Source: Clostridiales bacterium UBA1316 (lineage in GTDB: Bacteria; Bacillota; Clostridia; Oscillospirales; Oscillospiraceae). From it: a DNA stretch of 64,000 nt. A program made the position numbers and the translations under genes. This document shows, one piece after another, positions 8,756 to 17,292 of the stretch. The stretch's first letter is position 1. Every line of letters begins with the position of its first letter. The notes beneath the pieces were generated by a model. It was not told the DNA's origin. It ran no database searches and worked only from the letters and a program-made list of their open reading frames with translations. Where the stretch lies: assembly GCA_002307055.1 (NCBI GenBank), contig DBTM01000078.1, forward strand, positions 112,262 to 176,261. The letters run 5' to 3'.

Positions 8756-9562
8756 TTATTCACTTTTATTCTTTTTTTTGAAGCTGCCGATTTGTGTGAT
8801 AACAACCAGAACGGCGGTAGCCAGCAGAATCAGAGCGGTGAGCGCGTTGACATCCGGTGTTATGCCCGAACGAATGAGCTGCATGACCTTAATCGGGAAT
8901 GTTGTTGTTGCGGGGCCTGCCGTGAAGGAGCTGATGATAACGTCGTCTATCGAGAGCGTGAAGGCGAGAAGCGCGCCTGAGATAACACCCGGGAATATAA
9001 CAGGCAGCGTGACACGGATAAAGGTTTTGATTCTGTTGGCGCCGAGATCCATGGACGCTTCCTCAATAGAGCGGTCGAAACCGAATAATCTGGCCCTGAC
9101 TGTGAAAACGACAAAGGGGACGGAAAATGTAATATGGGCCATAATCAGTGAGAGCAGCCCCATCGGGACGTGCGCCAATGAAAAAAGCGATAATAACGAA
9201 ATACCGAGAATAATTTCCGGGATGACAACCGGGATATATAAAAGCGCGTCGATGATGCCTTTGCCCTTAAATTTATAGCGCCACATACCCACCGCCGCGA
9301 GTGTTCCGATGATGGTTGAAACGACGGTACTGGTGACGGCGATGATAATCGTATTGCCGAACGAACTCAGGAGTGCGGCGTCCTGGGCGAGCTTCCCGAA
9401 CCATTGCAGGCTGAAGCCCGTGAACTTAATATTATTCGTGTTGCTGTTGAAGGCAAATATGACGACAACCGCAATCGGGAGATAGAGGAATATATAGATG
9501 AGCCAGGCGTAAGCCGATGAACCCAAGCGCATGGCGCGGAACTTCGCTGCTTTTACTTTCAT
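8756..9562 (-). CDS. potC: Polyamine ABC transporter permease PotC
   Basis: A 268-residue integral membrane permease with about six hydrophobic segments. The binding-protein-dependent transport EAA loop reads EASMDLGANRIKTFIRVTLP. It pairs with PotB as the transmembrane heterodimer of the polyamine importer. It lies 19 bases after potB and 30 bases before potD, so it is clearly co-transcribed. The basic N-terminus (KVKAAKFRAMR) fits an inside-facing start. Confidence 0.92.
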   Translation of the reverse strand: MKVKAAKFRAMRLGSSAYAWLIYIFLYLPIAVVVIFAFNSNTNNIKFTGFSLQWFGKLAQDAALLSSFGNTIIIAVTSTVVSTIIGTLAAVGMWRYKFKGKGIIDALLYIPVVIPEIILGISLLSLFSLAHVPMGLLSLIMAHITFSVPFVVFTVRARLFGFDRSIEEASMDLGANRIKTFIRVTLPVIFPGVISGALLAFTLSIDDVIISSFTAGPATTTFPIKVMQLIRSGITPDVNALTALILLATAVLVVITQIGSFKKKNKSE

Positions 9563-9581
9563 GCCGATAATCCTCCTCTCT

Positions 9582-10451
9582 TTATACGAGATCTTCCATC
9601 TTACCGCCGGATACTCTGTATATGCCGATGATAATCAGTGTCAGCAGTATGAGGCCTATGGAGAGCGCTGAGCCGAGCGGCCAGTTGTTCCCGGCGTTAA
9701 ACTGCGTTTTAATCAGGTTGCCGATGAGCTGCTGATTGCCGCCGCCCATAATGTCCGACACAAAGAAATAGCCGAGTGTTGGGATGAATACCATGATAGA
9801 GCCGGCAAATATCCCCGACGAGGTGAGCGGTAAAGTGATTTTTGTAAAGGTCTTGAGCCTCTTGGCGCCGAGATCGCTGGAGGCTTCGAGGAGGGACCAA
9901 TCCAGCTTTTCGATAGCTGCGTAAAGCGGAAGCACCATAAACGGGAAGAGAACATAAACCATACCCAGAAGTACGGCGCCGCGCGTGTACATAAGCTCCA
10001 GCGGTTCCTTCAAAAAGCCAATTGTCTGAAGAACAACATTGAAGAAGCCAGTTTTACCCAGGAGCGTCCGCCAGCCGTACAGCCGGATAAGCGAATTGGT
10101 CCAGAACGGAATCATCAGGAAAATCATCATAAACACTTTTTTGGAACCCTTTGCGCGCGCCATTTTATAGGCAAAGGGATAGCCCAGCAGAATACACAGA
10201 GCCGTTGTAAAAAATGCGATAATGAAGGAGTTCATATAAATTTTCATATAGGTAGGGTCAAGGAGCTTTGTATAATTCTGAACATTAAACTTATAGACAA
10301 CGCTGTAGCCGTCGGTTGACATGAAGCTTAAGAACAAGACATACAGGAGCGGCAGACCGATCAGCAGAATCATCCAGAGGGTGACCGGCGATACGGTGAC
10401 GGCAGCGGGAATGATCTGGCCCCTTAAGTTCAATTTCTTCATATGTCTCAC
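9582..10451 (-). CDS. potB: Polyamine ABC transporter permease PotB
   Basis: A 289-residue permease with about six transmembrane segments and an EAA loop (EASSDLGAKRLKTFTKITLP) that contacts the PotA ATPase. Its ATG overlaps the potA stop codon in an ATGA arrangement, which implies translational coupling. A second in-frame ATG three codons in (10442) sits after GGGGTGA and is a possible alternative start. The partner is PotC, encoded directly downstream. Confidence 0.92.
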   Translation of the reverse strand: MRHMKKLNLRGQIIPAAVTVSPVTLWMILLIGLPLLYVLFLSFMSTDGYSVVYKFNVQNYTKLLDPTYMKIYMNSFIIAFFTTALCILLGYPFAYKMARAKGSKKVFMMIFLMIPFWTNSLIRLYGWRTLLGKTGFFNVVLQTIGFLKEPLELMYTRGAVLLGMVYVLFPFMVLPLYAAIEKLDWSLLEASSDLGAKRLKTFTKITLPLTSSGIFAGSIMVFIPTLGYFFVSDIMGGGNQQLIGNLIKTQFNAGNNWPLGSALSIGLILLTLIIIGIYRVSGGKMEDLV

Positions 10452-11563
10452 CCCATCTTCATATCGTCAATAGCCGTGAAGATCGCCTGAGCAGCGGAAC
10501 GAATAATAACGGCGTCGCCTGGTTCCCAATAGATAAAAGTGCCGCTGCCGGTCGGAGGAAGATGCTGGCCGGTGATTTTGCTGACCCTTACCTCAAAGCC
10601 ATTCGGCAGTGTCACGATGCATTTGACAATGGAGCCGATGTAAATCTGCTCCTTGACGATGCCGTGGAGGGAGAAACCGTTAACCGGTGTTTCCGACAGC
10701 TGTGTTTTTTCGGGCCTCACGGAAACATATACCGCGTCGTCGGACGATACCTTGTCACTGACACCGAGCACATCACCGGTTTCAGTCGACAGACTCAGCG
10801 TGCTGCCTTTTTTATCCGAGACGGTTGCTTCAAGCACGTTTGACTCCCCAATGAAATCGGCAACGAATTTCGTAATTGGCTTTTCGTATATATTCATCGG
10901 AGTATCGAGCTGCTCTATATAACCCTGATACATCACGGCGATTCTGTCGCTCATCGTGAGAGCTTCCTCCTGGTCGTGGGTGACATAAATAAAGGTGATG
11001 CCAAGCTTTTTCTGCAGCCTTTTCAGCTCGATCTGCATCTGCTTGCGCAGCTTGAGATCCAGTGCGCCGAGCGGTTCATCCAGCAGGAGTACCTTTGGAT
11101 TATTGATAAGAGCTCTGGCGATGGCCACGCGCTGCTTCTGCCCGCCAGAGAGCTGACTCGGATAACGTTTTTCATAGCCCGTCAGCTGAACGAGCGACAG
11201 CATCTCCGCGACCCGTTCGTTTATGGCGGCTTTCTTGACTTTTTTAACCTTCAGGCCGTAGGCGATGTTGTCAAATATCGTCATATGAGGAAAGAGCGCA
11301 TAGCTTTGGAAGACGGTGTTGACGTCCCGTTCAAACGGTTCTTTTTCCTCGACCGGAATGCCTTCAATCAAAATCGAGCCGTTGGTCGGCGATTCGAAGC
11401 CGCCGATCATCCGGAGCGTCGTTGTCTTACCGCAGCCGGAAGGACCAAGCAAAGTGAGGAATTCACCCTCATATATAGTCATATTCATATCATGGACAAC
11501 GTGGGTGCTGCCGAAAATTTTGTTGACGTTTTTAACTTCAACAATTGCCTTGTTTCCTTCCAT
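10448..11563 (-). CDS. potA: Polyamine ABC transporter ATPase PotA
   Basis: A 371-residue ATPase with Walker A GPSGCGKTT, Q-loop, signature LSGGQKQR, Walker B LLLDEPLGALD and switch His in YVTHDQEEAL. A C-terminal OB/TOBE regulatory domain of about 130 residues is typical of the PotA/MalK group. The ATG at 11563 lies 7 bases after GGGGGG and is preferred to the in-frame TTG at 11569. It is the first transporter gene, 92 bases after the PII-like gene. Confidence 0.93.
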   Translation of the reverse strand: MEGNKAIVEVKNVNKIFGSTHVVHDMNMTIYEGEFLTLLGPSGCGKTTTLRMIGGFESPTNGSILIEGIPVEEKEPFERDVNTVFQSYALFPHMTIFDNIAYGLKVKKVKKAAINERVAEMLSLVQLTGYEKRYPSQLSGGQKQRVAIARALINNPKVLLLDEPLGALDLKLRKQMQIELKRLQKKLGITFIYVTHDQEEALTMSDRIAVMYQGYIEQLDTPMNIYEKPITKFVADFIGESNVLEATVSDKKGSTLSLSTETGDVLGVSDKVSSDDAVYVSVRPEKTQLSETPVNGFSLHGIVKEQIYIGSIVKCIVTLPNGFEVRVSKITGQHLPPTGSGTFIYWEPGDAVIIRSAAQAIFTAIDDMKMG

Positions 11564-11655
11564 TATCAACCCCCCTAAGAGAACTAAAAAAAGATTATAC
11601 GCACATGCATATAACCTCTTTGTTATAGTAATATTCAGTTTTAATATCGTATAGC

Positions 11656-12009
11656 TTAAATGGCGCTGTCCCCGCGCTCTCCGGTTCGGATGCGCATGGC
11701 ATCTTCAACGGGGATGATAAAGACTTTTCCGTCACCGACTTTCCCTGTTGCGATATGCTCCCGGGCGTCAAGCAGGATACTTTCAATCAGTTCATCTTCA
11801 ACGACGGCTTCAACCTTGATTTTGGGAAGCAGGTTGATTTTAATCTTATACCCTTTGATCTCTGCGATGGAATCTTCATCGGTGAAGCCGCGCTGTGTTC
11901 CGCAGCCCATTGCCGTCGATACGGTCATACCGCCGCAGCCGTGTTTGTCCAGAATTTCTTTTACCGTTTCCAGCTTCTCCGCTCTGATAATAAATACGAG
12001 CTCTTTCAT
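11656..12009 (-). CDS. PII-family signal protein without the usual T-loop tyrosine
   Basis: A 117-residue PII (GlnB/GlnK) protein. The start segment, GMTVS and the C-terminal signature GDGKVFIIPVEDAMRIRTGERGD are close to canonical, so ATP/ADP and 2-oxoglutarate binding is likely. The T-loop (about residues 40-55) is several residues longer than in GlnB and has no tyrosine at the usual uridylylation position. GGAGGTG precedes the ATG, which excludes an upstream in-frame start. It heads the polyamine operon, where GlnK would normally accompany an ammonium transporter. The partner could be the Pot importer or the downstream enzymes. That is inference. Confidence 0.88.
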   Translation of the reverse strand: MKELVFIIRAEKLETVKEILDKHGCGGMTVSTAMGCGTQRGFTDEDSIAEIKGYKIKINLLPKIKVEAVVEDELIESILLDAREHIATGKVGDGKVFIIPVEDAMRIRTGERGDSAI

Positions 12010-12054
12010 TTTTTCACCTCCGATTAATAGAAATTTGCTGTATAACATGATAAT

Positions 12055-12079
12055 AGACTCTCAAGCTACTTGAGAGTCT
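12055..12079. promoter_or_regulatory. Perfect hairpin upstream of the PII gene
   Basis: An 11-base perfect stem (12055-12065 with 12069-12079) and 3-base loop lie 46 bases before the PII start. On the coding strand no T tract follows, but on the plus strand T residues follow at 12084-12090. It may be a leader structure, an operator, or an end point for antisense transcription. No convincing promoter was found in the rest of the 12080-12259 gap. Confidence 0.5.
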
Positions 12080-12259
12080 ATAGTTTTTTTGAAATTCATT
12101 CACTTTCAGGGTTTTACACAAAATAGCTGCAGTTTATTTTCATCCGTTTTGTGCAAGTTGCGAGAGATACATCCTGCATATATCACAAATATCATCTCAA
12201 TATCACTTTGAAAATGCAATATTGACGGAATGCGAATTCATTTTCTGAAATATACGCTG

Positions 12260-13063
12260 CTAAATTAATGCCTGTACCTCGAACAGGCATTCTTTCCAGT
12301 CGAAAAAAGTCAGAGCCACTTCGGAGGCGATGATTCTCTTGGGGCAGATGCCGTTTTCCTCAAGGTAAGCAAAATAAGGGGATAGGTCAATCTCGTTTGA
12401 AAAAATCTTTGTGATGAAGCAGGCGTATTCGCCCGCGGGCAGAAGCTCTGTCATATCATTTTTTGTGAACCTGTATTGATCCAGCTCGAGATATTCCGAA
12501 TCGGTATGGATTTTGCCGTCCATGAATTTATCTTTGTCTAAATAATAGCCATAATGGCGCTTAATGGTCTTCAGGTCCTTAAATTCCTTTTCGGTCAGCT
12601 GCTGGAGCTTCAGGTGCAGGAGATCGTTGCTGAAACCATTCTCCCAGAAAGCGGGAATCACGGTTCTTTCGGGTATATATTTTTTATATAAAAGCGGACC
12701 GCTTTGCAGCTTAACCTTTTCGGCGAACTGCCGTTCCATCCAAGAAATATCGGCGACAACCCCGCGCAGACGCTTGAGCTCGGCTTTGGTATTCTCCCGC
12801 TGCAGCTCCAAAAATTCCAGAAATCTGTTATCGTCCTGGCTTTCGAGCACGCCTTTGAGGTCCTTGAGCGGCAGCTTCATATCCCGGCACATCTTAATGA
12901 TCTCAATTTGCCAGAAATGCTCATAGCCGTAATAACGAAAGCCTGTATTCTCATCGACGAAGCTCGGCTTAATCAGCCCCAGTTGGTCGTAAAAACGAAG
13001 CGCTGAAACGGATACGCCCGTTATTTTTTGCATTTCTCCGATGGAGAACCGCTCATTGGGCAT
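12260..13063 (-). CDS. MerR-family transcriptional regulator with effector domain
   Basis: A 267-residue regulator. Residues 1-75 form a MerR winged helix (FSIGEMQKITGVSVSALRFYDQLGLIKP). A coiled-coil dimerisation segment follows at about 80-125. The remaining 140 residues resemble a GyrI-like or BltR/BmrR-type ligand pocket. GGAGGG precedes the ATG. It lies on the same strand as and directly upstream of the PII-pot operon, so it could regulate that operon or itself. No operator was recognised. Confidence 0.85.
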   Translation of the reverse strand: MPNERFSIGEMQKITGVSVSALRFYDQLGLIKPSFVDENTGFRYYGYEHFWQIEIIKMCRDMKLPLKDLKGVLESQDDNRFLEFLELQRENTKAELKRLRGVVADISWMERQFAEKVKLQSGPLLYKKYIPERTVIPAFWENGFSNDLLHLKLQQLTEKEFKDLKTIKRHYGYYLDKDKFMDGKIHTDSEYLELDQYRFTKNDMTELLPAGEYACFITKIFSNEIDLSPYFAYLEENGICPKRIIASEVALTFFDWKECLFEVQALI

Positions 13064-13261
13064 ATTGAACCCTCCATTTTTAATTCATTCATTTAAAAAA
13101 TCAAGGATGGCCTCGGAAAATAAAAGATGACACAGCGTATATCAATGATATCACTCAGAGTAAGCACTGTCAAAGTATATCATCAGACCGCTGATGCTGT
13201 ACTCGCAATGCTTGCAAGTCCGAATATCCTTTGATAATCCGATATAAATAGGTGCGGTCAG

Positions 13262-13290
13262 TTGACAAGCTTCTCTGTAAGACATATGCT
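13262..13290 (+). promoter_or_regulatory. Sigma-A promoter of the small zinc-ribbon gene
   Basis: Consensus TTGACA at 13262-13267, 17-base spacer, TATGCT at 13285-13290, about 30 bases before the GTG start. Confidence 0.6.
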
Positions 13291-13320
13291 GGTATAAATA
13301 CATGATTGGAGGAAATTTTT

Positions 13321-13527
13321 GTGACAAAGGATGAGATACTGGAAATGGCGCGGCTGAATTTCCCCTGCCCTAACTGTGAGGAAAAGGTCGCTTTGACGCT
13401 GCTTAATGAAGACGAAGAAATTACTTGCCCCCATTGCAATGCCGATTTGACGACGAGTGATGAATTACGCAGACAGATTGCCGATATAAAATCGGCGCGC
13501 GAGGCGAAACACCCGGATGCGAAATAG
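13321..13527 (+). CDS. Small zinc-ribbon protein
   Basis: A 68-residue protein with CPNC and CPHC pairs about 20 residues apart, which would form one Zn ribbon. A charged C-terminal helix follows. The GTG at 13321 is 8 bases after GGAGG and is preferred to an in-frame TTG at 13306 that overlaps that ribosome site. No function can be assigned. Confidence 0.7.
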   Translation: MTKDEILEMARLNFPCPNCEEKVALTLLNEDEEITCPHCNADLTTSDELRRQIADIKSAREAKHPDAK

Positions 13528-13545
13528 CGTCGGCTCTCCGCAAGA

Positions 13546-13574
13546 TTGACGTTTATGACAGTATATGGTACGAT
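13546..13574 (+). promoter_or_regulatory. Candidate promoter for the small membrane protein gene
   Basis: TTGACG at 13546-13551, 17-base spacer, TACGAT at 13569-13574. Confidence 0.45.
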
Positions 13575-13646
13575 TCGGATATAAGCGGAATTATCCCCGG
13601 AACACCGGCCCTAAACGAATTTATAATAATTGAGGCGGTAACTGAT

Positions 13647-13835
13647 ATGAAAAAAACAGGTGGATTTTTAACAGGCGCACTGTTATTCTGCATTGGAGTT
13701 ATTATTGGATTTATTTTCGCTCCGATCAAGAAGGGCGTCAATATTGGCAACAACAGCGGAAACAACAACGGAAATCATGATTTCGGCAAGAAGCATGATG
13801 AGGCTGACAGAGACAAGCCGATCGGCGATAAATAA
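13647..13835 (+). CDS. Small membrane protein, YtxH-like
   Basis: A 62-residue protein with one N-terminal membrane segment (FLTGALLFCIGVIIGFIFAP) followed by an Asn/Gly-rich and then charged tail (NNSGNNNGN, HDEADRDKP). The GxFAP-Kx-G pattern after the membrane segment is like YtxH-type envelope-stress small proteins. GAGG precedes the ATG. Function unknown. Confidence 0.6.
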   Translation: MKKTGGFLTGALLFCIGVIIGFIFAPIKKGVNIGNNSGNNNGNHDFGKKHDEADRDKPIGDK

Positions 13836-13866
13836 TCGCGGTTATTCCGCCTCTGAATATGCTTGA

Positions 13867-13900
13867 AGCAGCCCTCCGGCCTTTAAAGGCAAGGGCTGCT
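13867..13900. promoter_or_regulatory. Hairpin between the small membrane gene and the CE15 esterase
   Basis: Outer stem AGCAGCCCT/AGGGCTGCT and inner stem GCCTTT/AAAGGC. There is no T run after it, so termination would be weak. It ends 15 bases before the annotated esterase start. Confidence 0.5.
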
Positions 13901-13915
13901 CAAGTATAAGTAAAT

Positions 13916-16465
13916 ATGAAATTGTTTTTTATATGGAAGGTCGTGTCACTTTTGAAAGAGTCTTTCACACCGGCGCAGTCCAACGCAAAAGTCCCGCGCA
14001 TATGCTTTCCAGAGGATATCACGAAGCTTGGGTCAAACCCGGTTTTGCCCGACCCGTTCAGATTTTTTGACCCGCAGCTGGGTACCGGCGGACGCGTGGT
14101 TACGAAAGCCGATTGGCTGGCGCGCCGCGAGGAGATCAAGGATTTGGCGCAGTATTATTACTTCGGATACAAGCAGCCCACGCCGCAGGCGGCTTCAAAG
14201 CTCGGCACACACGCTGTTGAGGTGCCGGAAACCTTGACGATTGATAAGAAAAAGGCGACTTCCGGGATGTTCAGCGTCAATCTGCCGGAGGGCTCGTACC
14301 GGTGGAATTTCGACGATTTCAGCCTGCGGCCGATACTCGACTATCGCAGCGACGCGTGGGGAAGCTGGGACGGGCATCAGGAGCTTCTGATAACTATTCC
14401 GGCGCATACAAGAATTGACAGCGTTGTCACCGTCACCGTTGACGGCCGGACAGCCGATATCAAGCTTGACGCGGTTACGGTACCGGTTCAGGGTGTTGAC
14501 ACCGCGCTTTGCGGGCCATACCCTGCTATGATCGTCATCGGCGGTTTGTCGGCGGAGCAGATCACAACGCTCAAGCAAAATGGCTACGCTTACATATCCA
14601 TGAACACCGGCTCCGTGTTCAGCGACAACGCATCCTTTACCGGCGCGTATACGGCGCTCTGCCCCAAGGCGGCGGGGGTGTATGAAAACGACTCCGGCTC
14701 CCTGATGGGCTGGGCGTGGGGTGTGAGCCGGATTATCGACGCGCTGCTGAACGACGCGTCCTTTAACATTGACGGGACGCGCACCGCCGTCACAGGGTGC
14801 TCGCGCAACGGAAAGGCGGCACTGCTCGCGGCGGCTTTTGACGAGCGCATTTCCGTGGCCGTGCCCTGCGACCCGGGCGCGACGGGGCTGTCCGGCTTCC
14901 GGCATATGAACGAGGGGCAGCTTTTCAACTACAATACCTATAACATCCACTGCGAGGTCAACCGCGTCTTTTCGCGTAACGAGAAGCCGCAGAATACCAT
15001 CGGCGGCTCGGGCTTTTGGCTCAGCTCCAAGGCGCAGGAGTTTATCCCGTACCACGCCGCACGTATTCCCTTCGATATGCACGAGGTCGCCGCGCTCATC
15101 GCGCCCAGGCCGCTCCTCGCGTTCTCAGGCGAGAATTTTGATTGGCTCAATTCCATATCAACGGCATTGACCATAGCAGCTGTGCGGGAGGTCTATGAGT
15201 TTATGGGCGCGGCGGACGAATTGGCGCTGGTCGTGCGCGATGCCGGGCACGCTAATCAGGACCGGGATCTGCCGTATATCATCGCCGTTATGGATAAGGC
15301 CTTCGGACGCTCGGACGTATTGACCGTAAAGCAATTCGCCAGCCTCAAAAACCCCGGAGATATCGGCGCGCTCGACGGCAACGGCGTCATCAAGCCCGCC
15401 GGAACGTATCCGACGATTGCTGCGATGGAAACGGTGCCGTATGAGCTTGACAGCTGCTATCAACCCTGGTCGCGCCCCGGAAAATACTTTATATGGACGG
15501 ATTCGGAGCTGCTGACGGAAGGTTTTGCGCGTGAGATTACCGTGCACTCCGACGCGCCGCAGGTCTGTTTGACCTTGCCGGACGGAACGCGTCTCACTCA
15601 GGACATCAAGGACGGCGCAGCCATATTTGCCCTGACGGCGGCGCAGGTCAAAGCGGGCCGCTATGTGCTTGAGACCGCCGGTGCGGAGTATACAAAAAAA
15701 ACCGTTTATTTTCAAGGCTTTGACCTGACAAACGCGTTGCGCCACGGCTTGAACCTCACCAGCACCAGCCCCGACGGCATGAATGTGGGCTTTACAAGCA
15801 AGCTGGCGGAGAGGCAATCGATCGAGGTATATCTGACCTCCGGCGGAGAAACGAAGCGGCTGGATACAGGCTTTATCGACGGCTATTCGCCCGTCTATCT
15901 GGAAGCGTACGGCGTGTCTTTAAAACAAAAGAGCATCCCCGAGGGGCCGTTCACGCTGACACTCAAAAAGCTCGCGCTCGAGGCGCTGCCCGGATGCGTT
16001 TTCGAGCTGTCGCTTGACCTCACCGGCGTACAGACGCCGAACATGTACGCCGGCGGAGCGCTGGAAGGGCGCGCGTCGTCCGTGCAGGGTGAGAAGCCCA
16101 CATGGAATTCATCATTCCTAAAATACGGCCCCATCCCCGAATGGCCCATCTACCCCGCGAGCGTACAGGACACAGGCGAGCGCCCCGCCGCCATACCGAC
16201 GGTCACAGCTTTCAAGACCGCAATAACCGCAAGCAAATACAGCAGCGGCAAGGTGACGCTGAGCTTCAGCACACCTGTGAACCCCAGGGAGTTCGGCATC
16301 GGGTTTAACAAAATTATCTCATGGACCACCGCCTGGGCCGAGGATGCCAAGTCCGTCACCATCACCTGTGACAAGCCCGCTCAAGAAGATATGAAGCTCT
16401 ATCTCTTCCGCCTGACCGACGCGGATAACAATATGATCCCCGGGCCTGCGGTATTTACGCTGTAA
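13916..16465 (+). CDS. CE15 glucuronoyl esterase-like protein with C-terminal extension
   Basis: An 849-residue protein. Residues about 30-470 match family CE15, alpha/beta hydrolases that split the ester between lignin alcohols and 4-O-methylglucuronate on xylan. The nucleophile is Ser296 in GCSRNGKAAL and the base is His445 in DAGHANQ. At the usual acid position (Ser+23) there is Asp319 in VPCDPG instead of the common Glu. The last 380 residues look like beta-sandwich modules. No convincing signal peptide is present. No good ribosome site precedes the ATG. A TTG at 13952, 11 bases after GGAAGG, would shorten the protein by 12 residues. GH67 and GH3 genes elsewhere in the window suggest glucuronoxylan use. 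Confidence 0.8.
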   Translation: MKLFFIWKVVSLLKESFTPAQSNAKVPRICFPEDITKLGSNPVLPDPFRFFDPQLGTGGRVVTKADWLARREEIKDLAQYYYFGYKQPTPQAASKLGTHAVEVPETLTIDKKKATSGMFSVNLPEGSYRWNFDDFSLRPILDYRSDAWGSWDGHQELLITIPAHTRIDSVVTVTVDGRTADIKLDAVTVPVQGVDTALCGPYPAMIVIGGLSAEQITTLKQNGYAYISMNTGSVFSDNASFTGAYTALCPKAAGVYENDSGSLMGWAWGVSRIIDALLNDASFNIDGTRTAVTGCSRNGKAALLAAAFDERISVAVPCDPGATGLSGFRHMNEGQLFNYNTYNIHCEVNRVFSRNEKPQNTIGGSGFWLSSKAQEFIPYHAARIPFDMHEVAALIAPRPLLAFSGENFDWLNSISTALTIAAVREVYEFMGAADELALVVRDAGHANQDRDLPYIIAVMDKAFGRSDVLTVKQFASLKNPGDIGALDGNGVIKPAGTYPTIAAMETVPYELDSCYQPWSRPGKYFIWTDSELLTEGFAREITVHSDAPQVCLTLPDGTRLTQDIKDGAAIFALTAAQVKAGRYVLETAGAEYTKKTVYFQGFDLTNALRHGLNLTSTSPDGMNVGFTSKLAERQSIEVYLTSGGETKRLDTGFIDGYSPVYLEAYGVSLKQKSIPEGPFTLTLKKLALEALPGCVFELSLDLTGVQTPNMYAGGALEGRASSVQGEKPTWNSSFLKYGPIPEWPIYPASVQDTGERPAAIPTVTAFKTAITASKYSSGKVTLSFSTPVNPREFGIGFNKIISWTTAWAEDAKSVTITCDKPAQEDMKLYLFRLTDADNNMIPGPAVFTL

Positions 16466-16469
16466 GAAA

Positions 16470-16522
16470 CACAAGGGGACGGTTCTTCTGTGCACTATCA
16501 ACACGGAAGAACCGCTTGGGGG
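16470..16522. repeat. REP palindrome and degenerate inverted partner
   Basis: A 23-base palindromic sequence at 16470-16492 begins CACAAGGGGACGG and ends CTGTG. A degenerate inverted copy follows at about 16500-16522. The same repeat flanks the RAYT gene at 17723-17747 and 18554-18580. This copy directly follows the CE15 gene. Confidence 0.75.
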
Positions 16523-16533
16523 GTTAAATAGGC

Positions 16534-16565
16534 TTGTTTTGCGTGTTTATATACTATATACTAAG
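16534..16565 (+). promoter_or_regulatory. Promoter and MarR-type operator of the marR gene
   Basis: TTGTTT at 16534-16539, 17-base spacer, TATACT at 16557-16562. The spacer and -10 region are covered by a 23-base box (16543-16565, GTGTTTATATACTATATACT then AAG) that recurs at 17181 and 17258. The layout suggests autorepression. Confidence 0.7.
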
Positions 16566-16596
16566 CGCAAATGACAGACTGGAGGTATTGTAAAAA

Positions 16597-17037
16597 ATGG
16601 AGTTTAGTGAGCTAACATCGCAAATACAGATTGTATTAAACCAAGTTATCTTTTTAGAAAAGAAAGGGAAATTCACATTTGATGGTATAAGCCTGCATCC
16701 ATCAGAGATACATCTTATGCTTGAGACAAAAGGTGATCAGGCGGTCAACGCAACAAAAATCGCTGAGAAACTAAGAATTACAAAAGGAGCTGTTTCGCAA
16801 ACTCTTGCAAGGCTTGAAAACAAAGGAATTATTACAAAGATCAAAGACCCATATTACAAAAACGAGTTATCCATTATCCTTACTCCGCTGGGGAAAAAAG
16901 TATATAATCAATATCAAATCATTTATGAGCAGATTAAGAAAGATTTCGAAAACATTCTCACCCTGTATTCAAAGGACGAACTTGATGTAATTACAAGCTT
17001 TTTATCACAAATTGATTGCATTTTGAAAACGATTTAG
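16597..17037 (+). CDS. MarR-family transcriptional regulator
   Basis: A 146-residue winged-helix regulator. Helices at about residues 30-110 include the recognition segment INKSTVS-like ITKGAVSQTLARLENKG, then the wing KDPYYKNELSIILTPLGKK. Dimerisation helices lie at both ends. GGAGG sits upstream of the ATG. Its promoter, and the promoter of the next gene, carry the same 23-base box, so it probably represses both. The inducer is unknown. It is AT-richer than its neighbours. Confidence 0.88.
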   Translation: MEFSELTSQIQIVLNQVIFLEKKGKFTFDGISLHPSEIHLMLETKGDQAVNATKIAEKLRITKGAVSQTLARLENKGIITKIKDPYYKNELSIILTPLGKKVYNQYQIIYEQIKKDFENILTLYSKDELDVITSFLSQIDCILKTI

Positions 17038-17074
17038 GTTATTTATCAGCATACAGATTAGTATTCTGAAGCTA

Positions 17075-17157
17075 ATATAATCCGGCTGCAATACAGAATC
17101 GGCAGCTGTCGAATTCAATGAGGATACCGAAGTATTCAACAAAGTCAACCCGGCATA
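17075..17157 (+). pseudogene. Possible remnant of a small lipoprotein gene
   Basis: One frame reads SGCNTESAAVEFNEDTEVF and a few more residues to a stop at 17157, directly after an in-frame stop. SGC looks like the end of a lipobox without its signal peptide. It is short and could be chance. Confidence 0.25.
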
Positions 17158-17171
17158 ATTTGGAGTCTATC

Positions 17172-17203
17172 TTGACATCCGTGTTTAGATACTATATACT
17201 GAG
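17172..17203 (+). promoter_or_regulatory. Promoter and MarR-type operator of the membrane protein gene
   Basis: TTGACA at 17172-17177, 17-base spacer, TATACT at 17195-17200. The 23-base box at 17181-17203 differs from the box in the marR promoter at only two positions and lies in the identical place relative to -35 and -10. Confidence 0.75.
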
Positions 17204-17257
17204 GCTACACATAATAATAGTTATTGTATGTAATAACAAAGGGGAATTTTAAGCTCA

Positions 17258-17280
17258 GTGTTAAGATACTAAATACTTAA
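17258..17280. promoter_or_regulatory. Third copy of the MarR-type operator
   Basis: The box at 17258-17280 follows the same pattern (GTGTTAAGATACTAAATACT then TAA). It contains TTAAG and CTTAA arms in inverted orientation 10 bases apart. It lies just before the start of the membrane protein gene, so bound protein would also block transcript elongation. Confidence 0.65.
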
Positions 17281-17292
17281 GGGGGAACGACT

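Noticed and set aside
12080..12259. Sigma-54 promoter before the PII gene
   Set aside because: Only a partial TTGCAC was found without the second GC element at the right distance.
14195..15817. Long antisense frames across the CE15 gene
   Set aside because: Compositionally odd products in a GC-rich coding stretch; the plus-strand gene has catalytic motifs.
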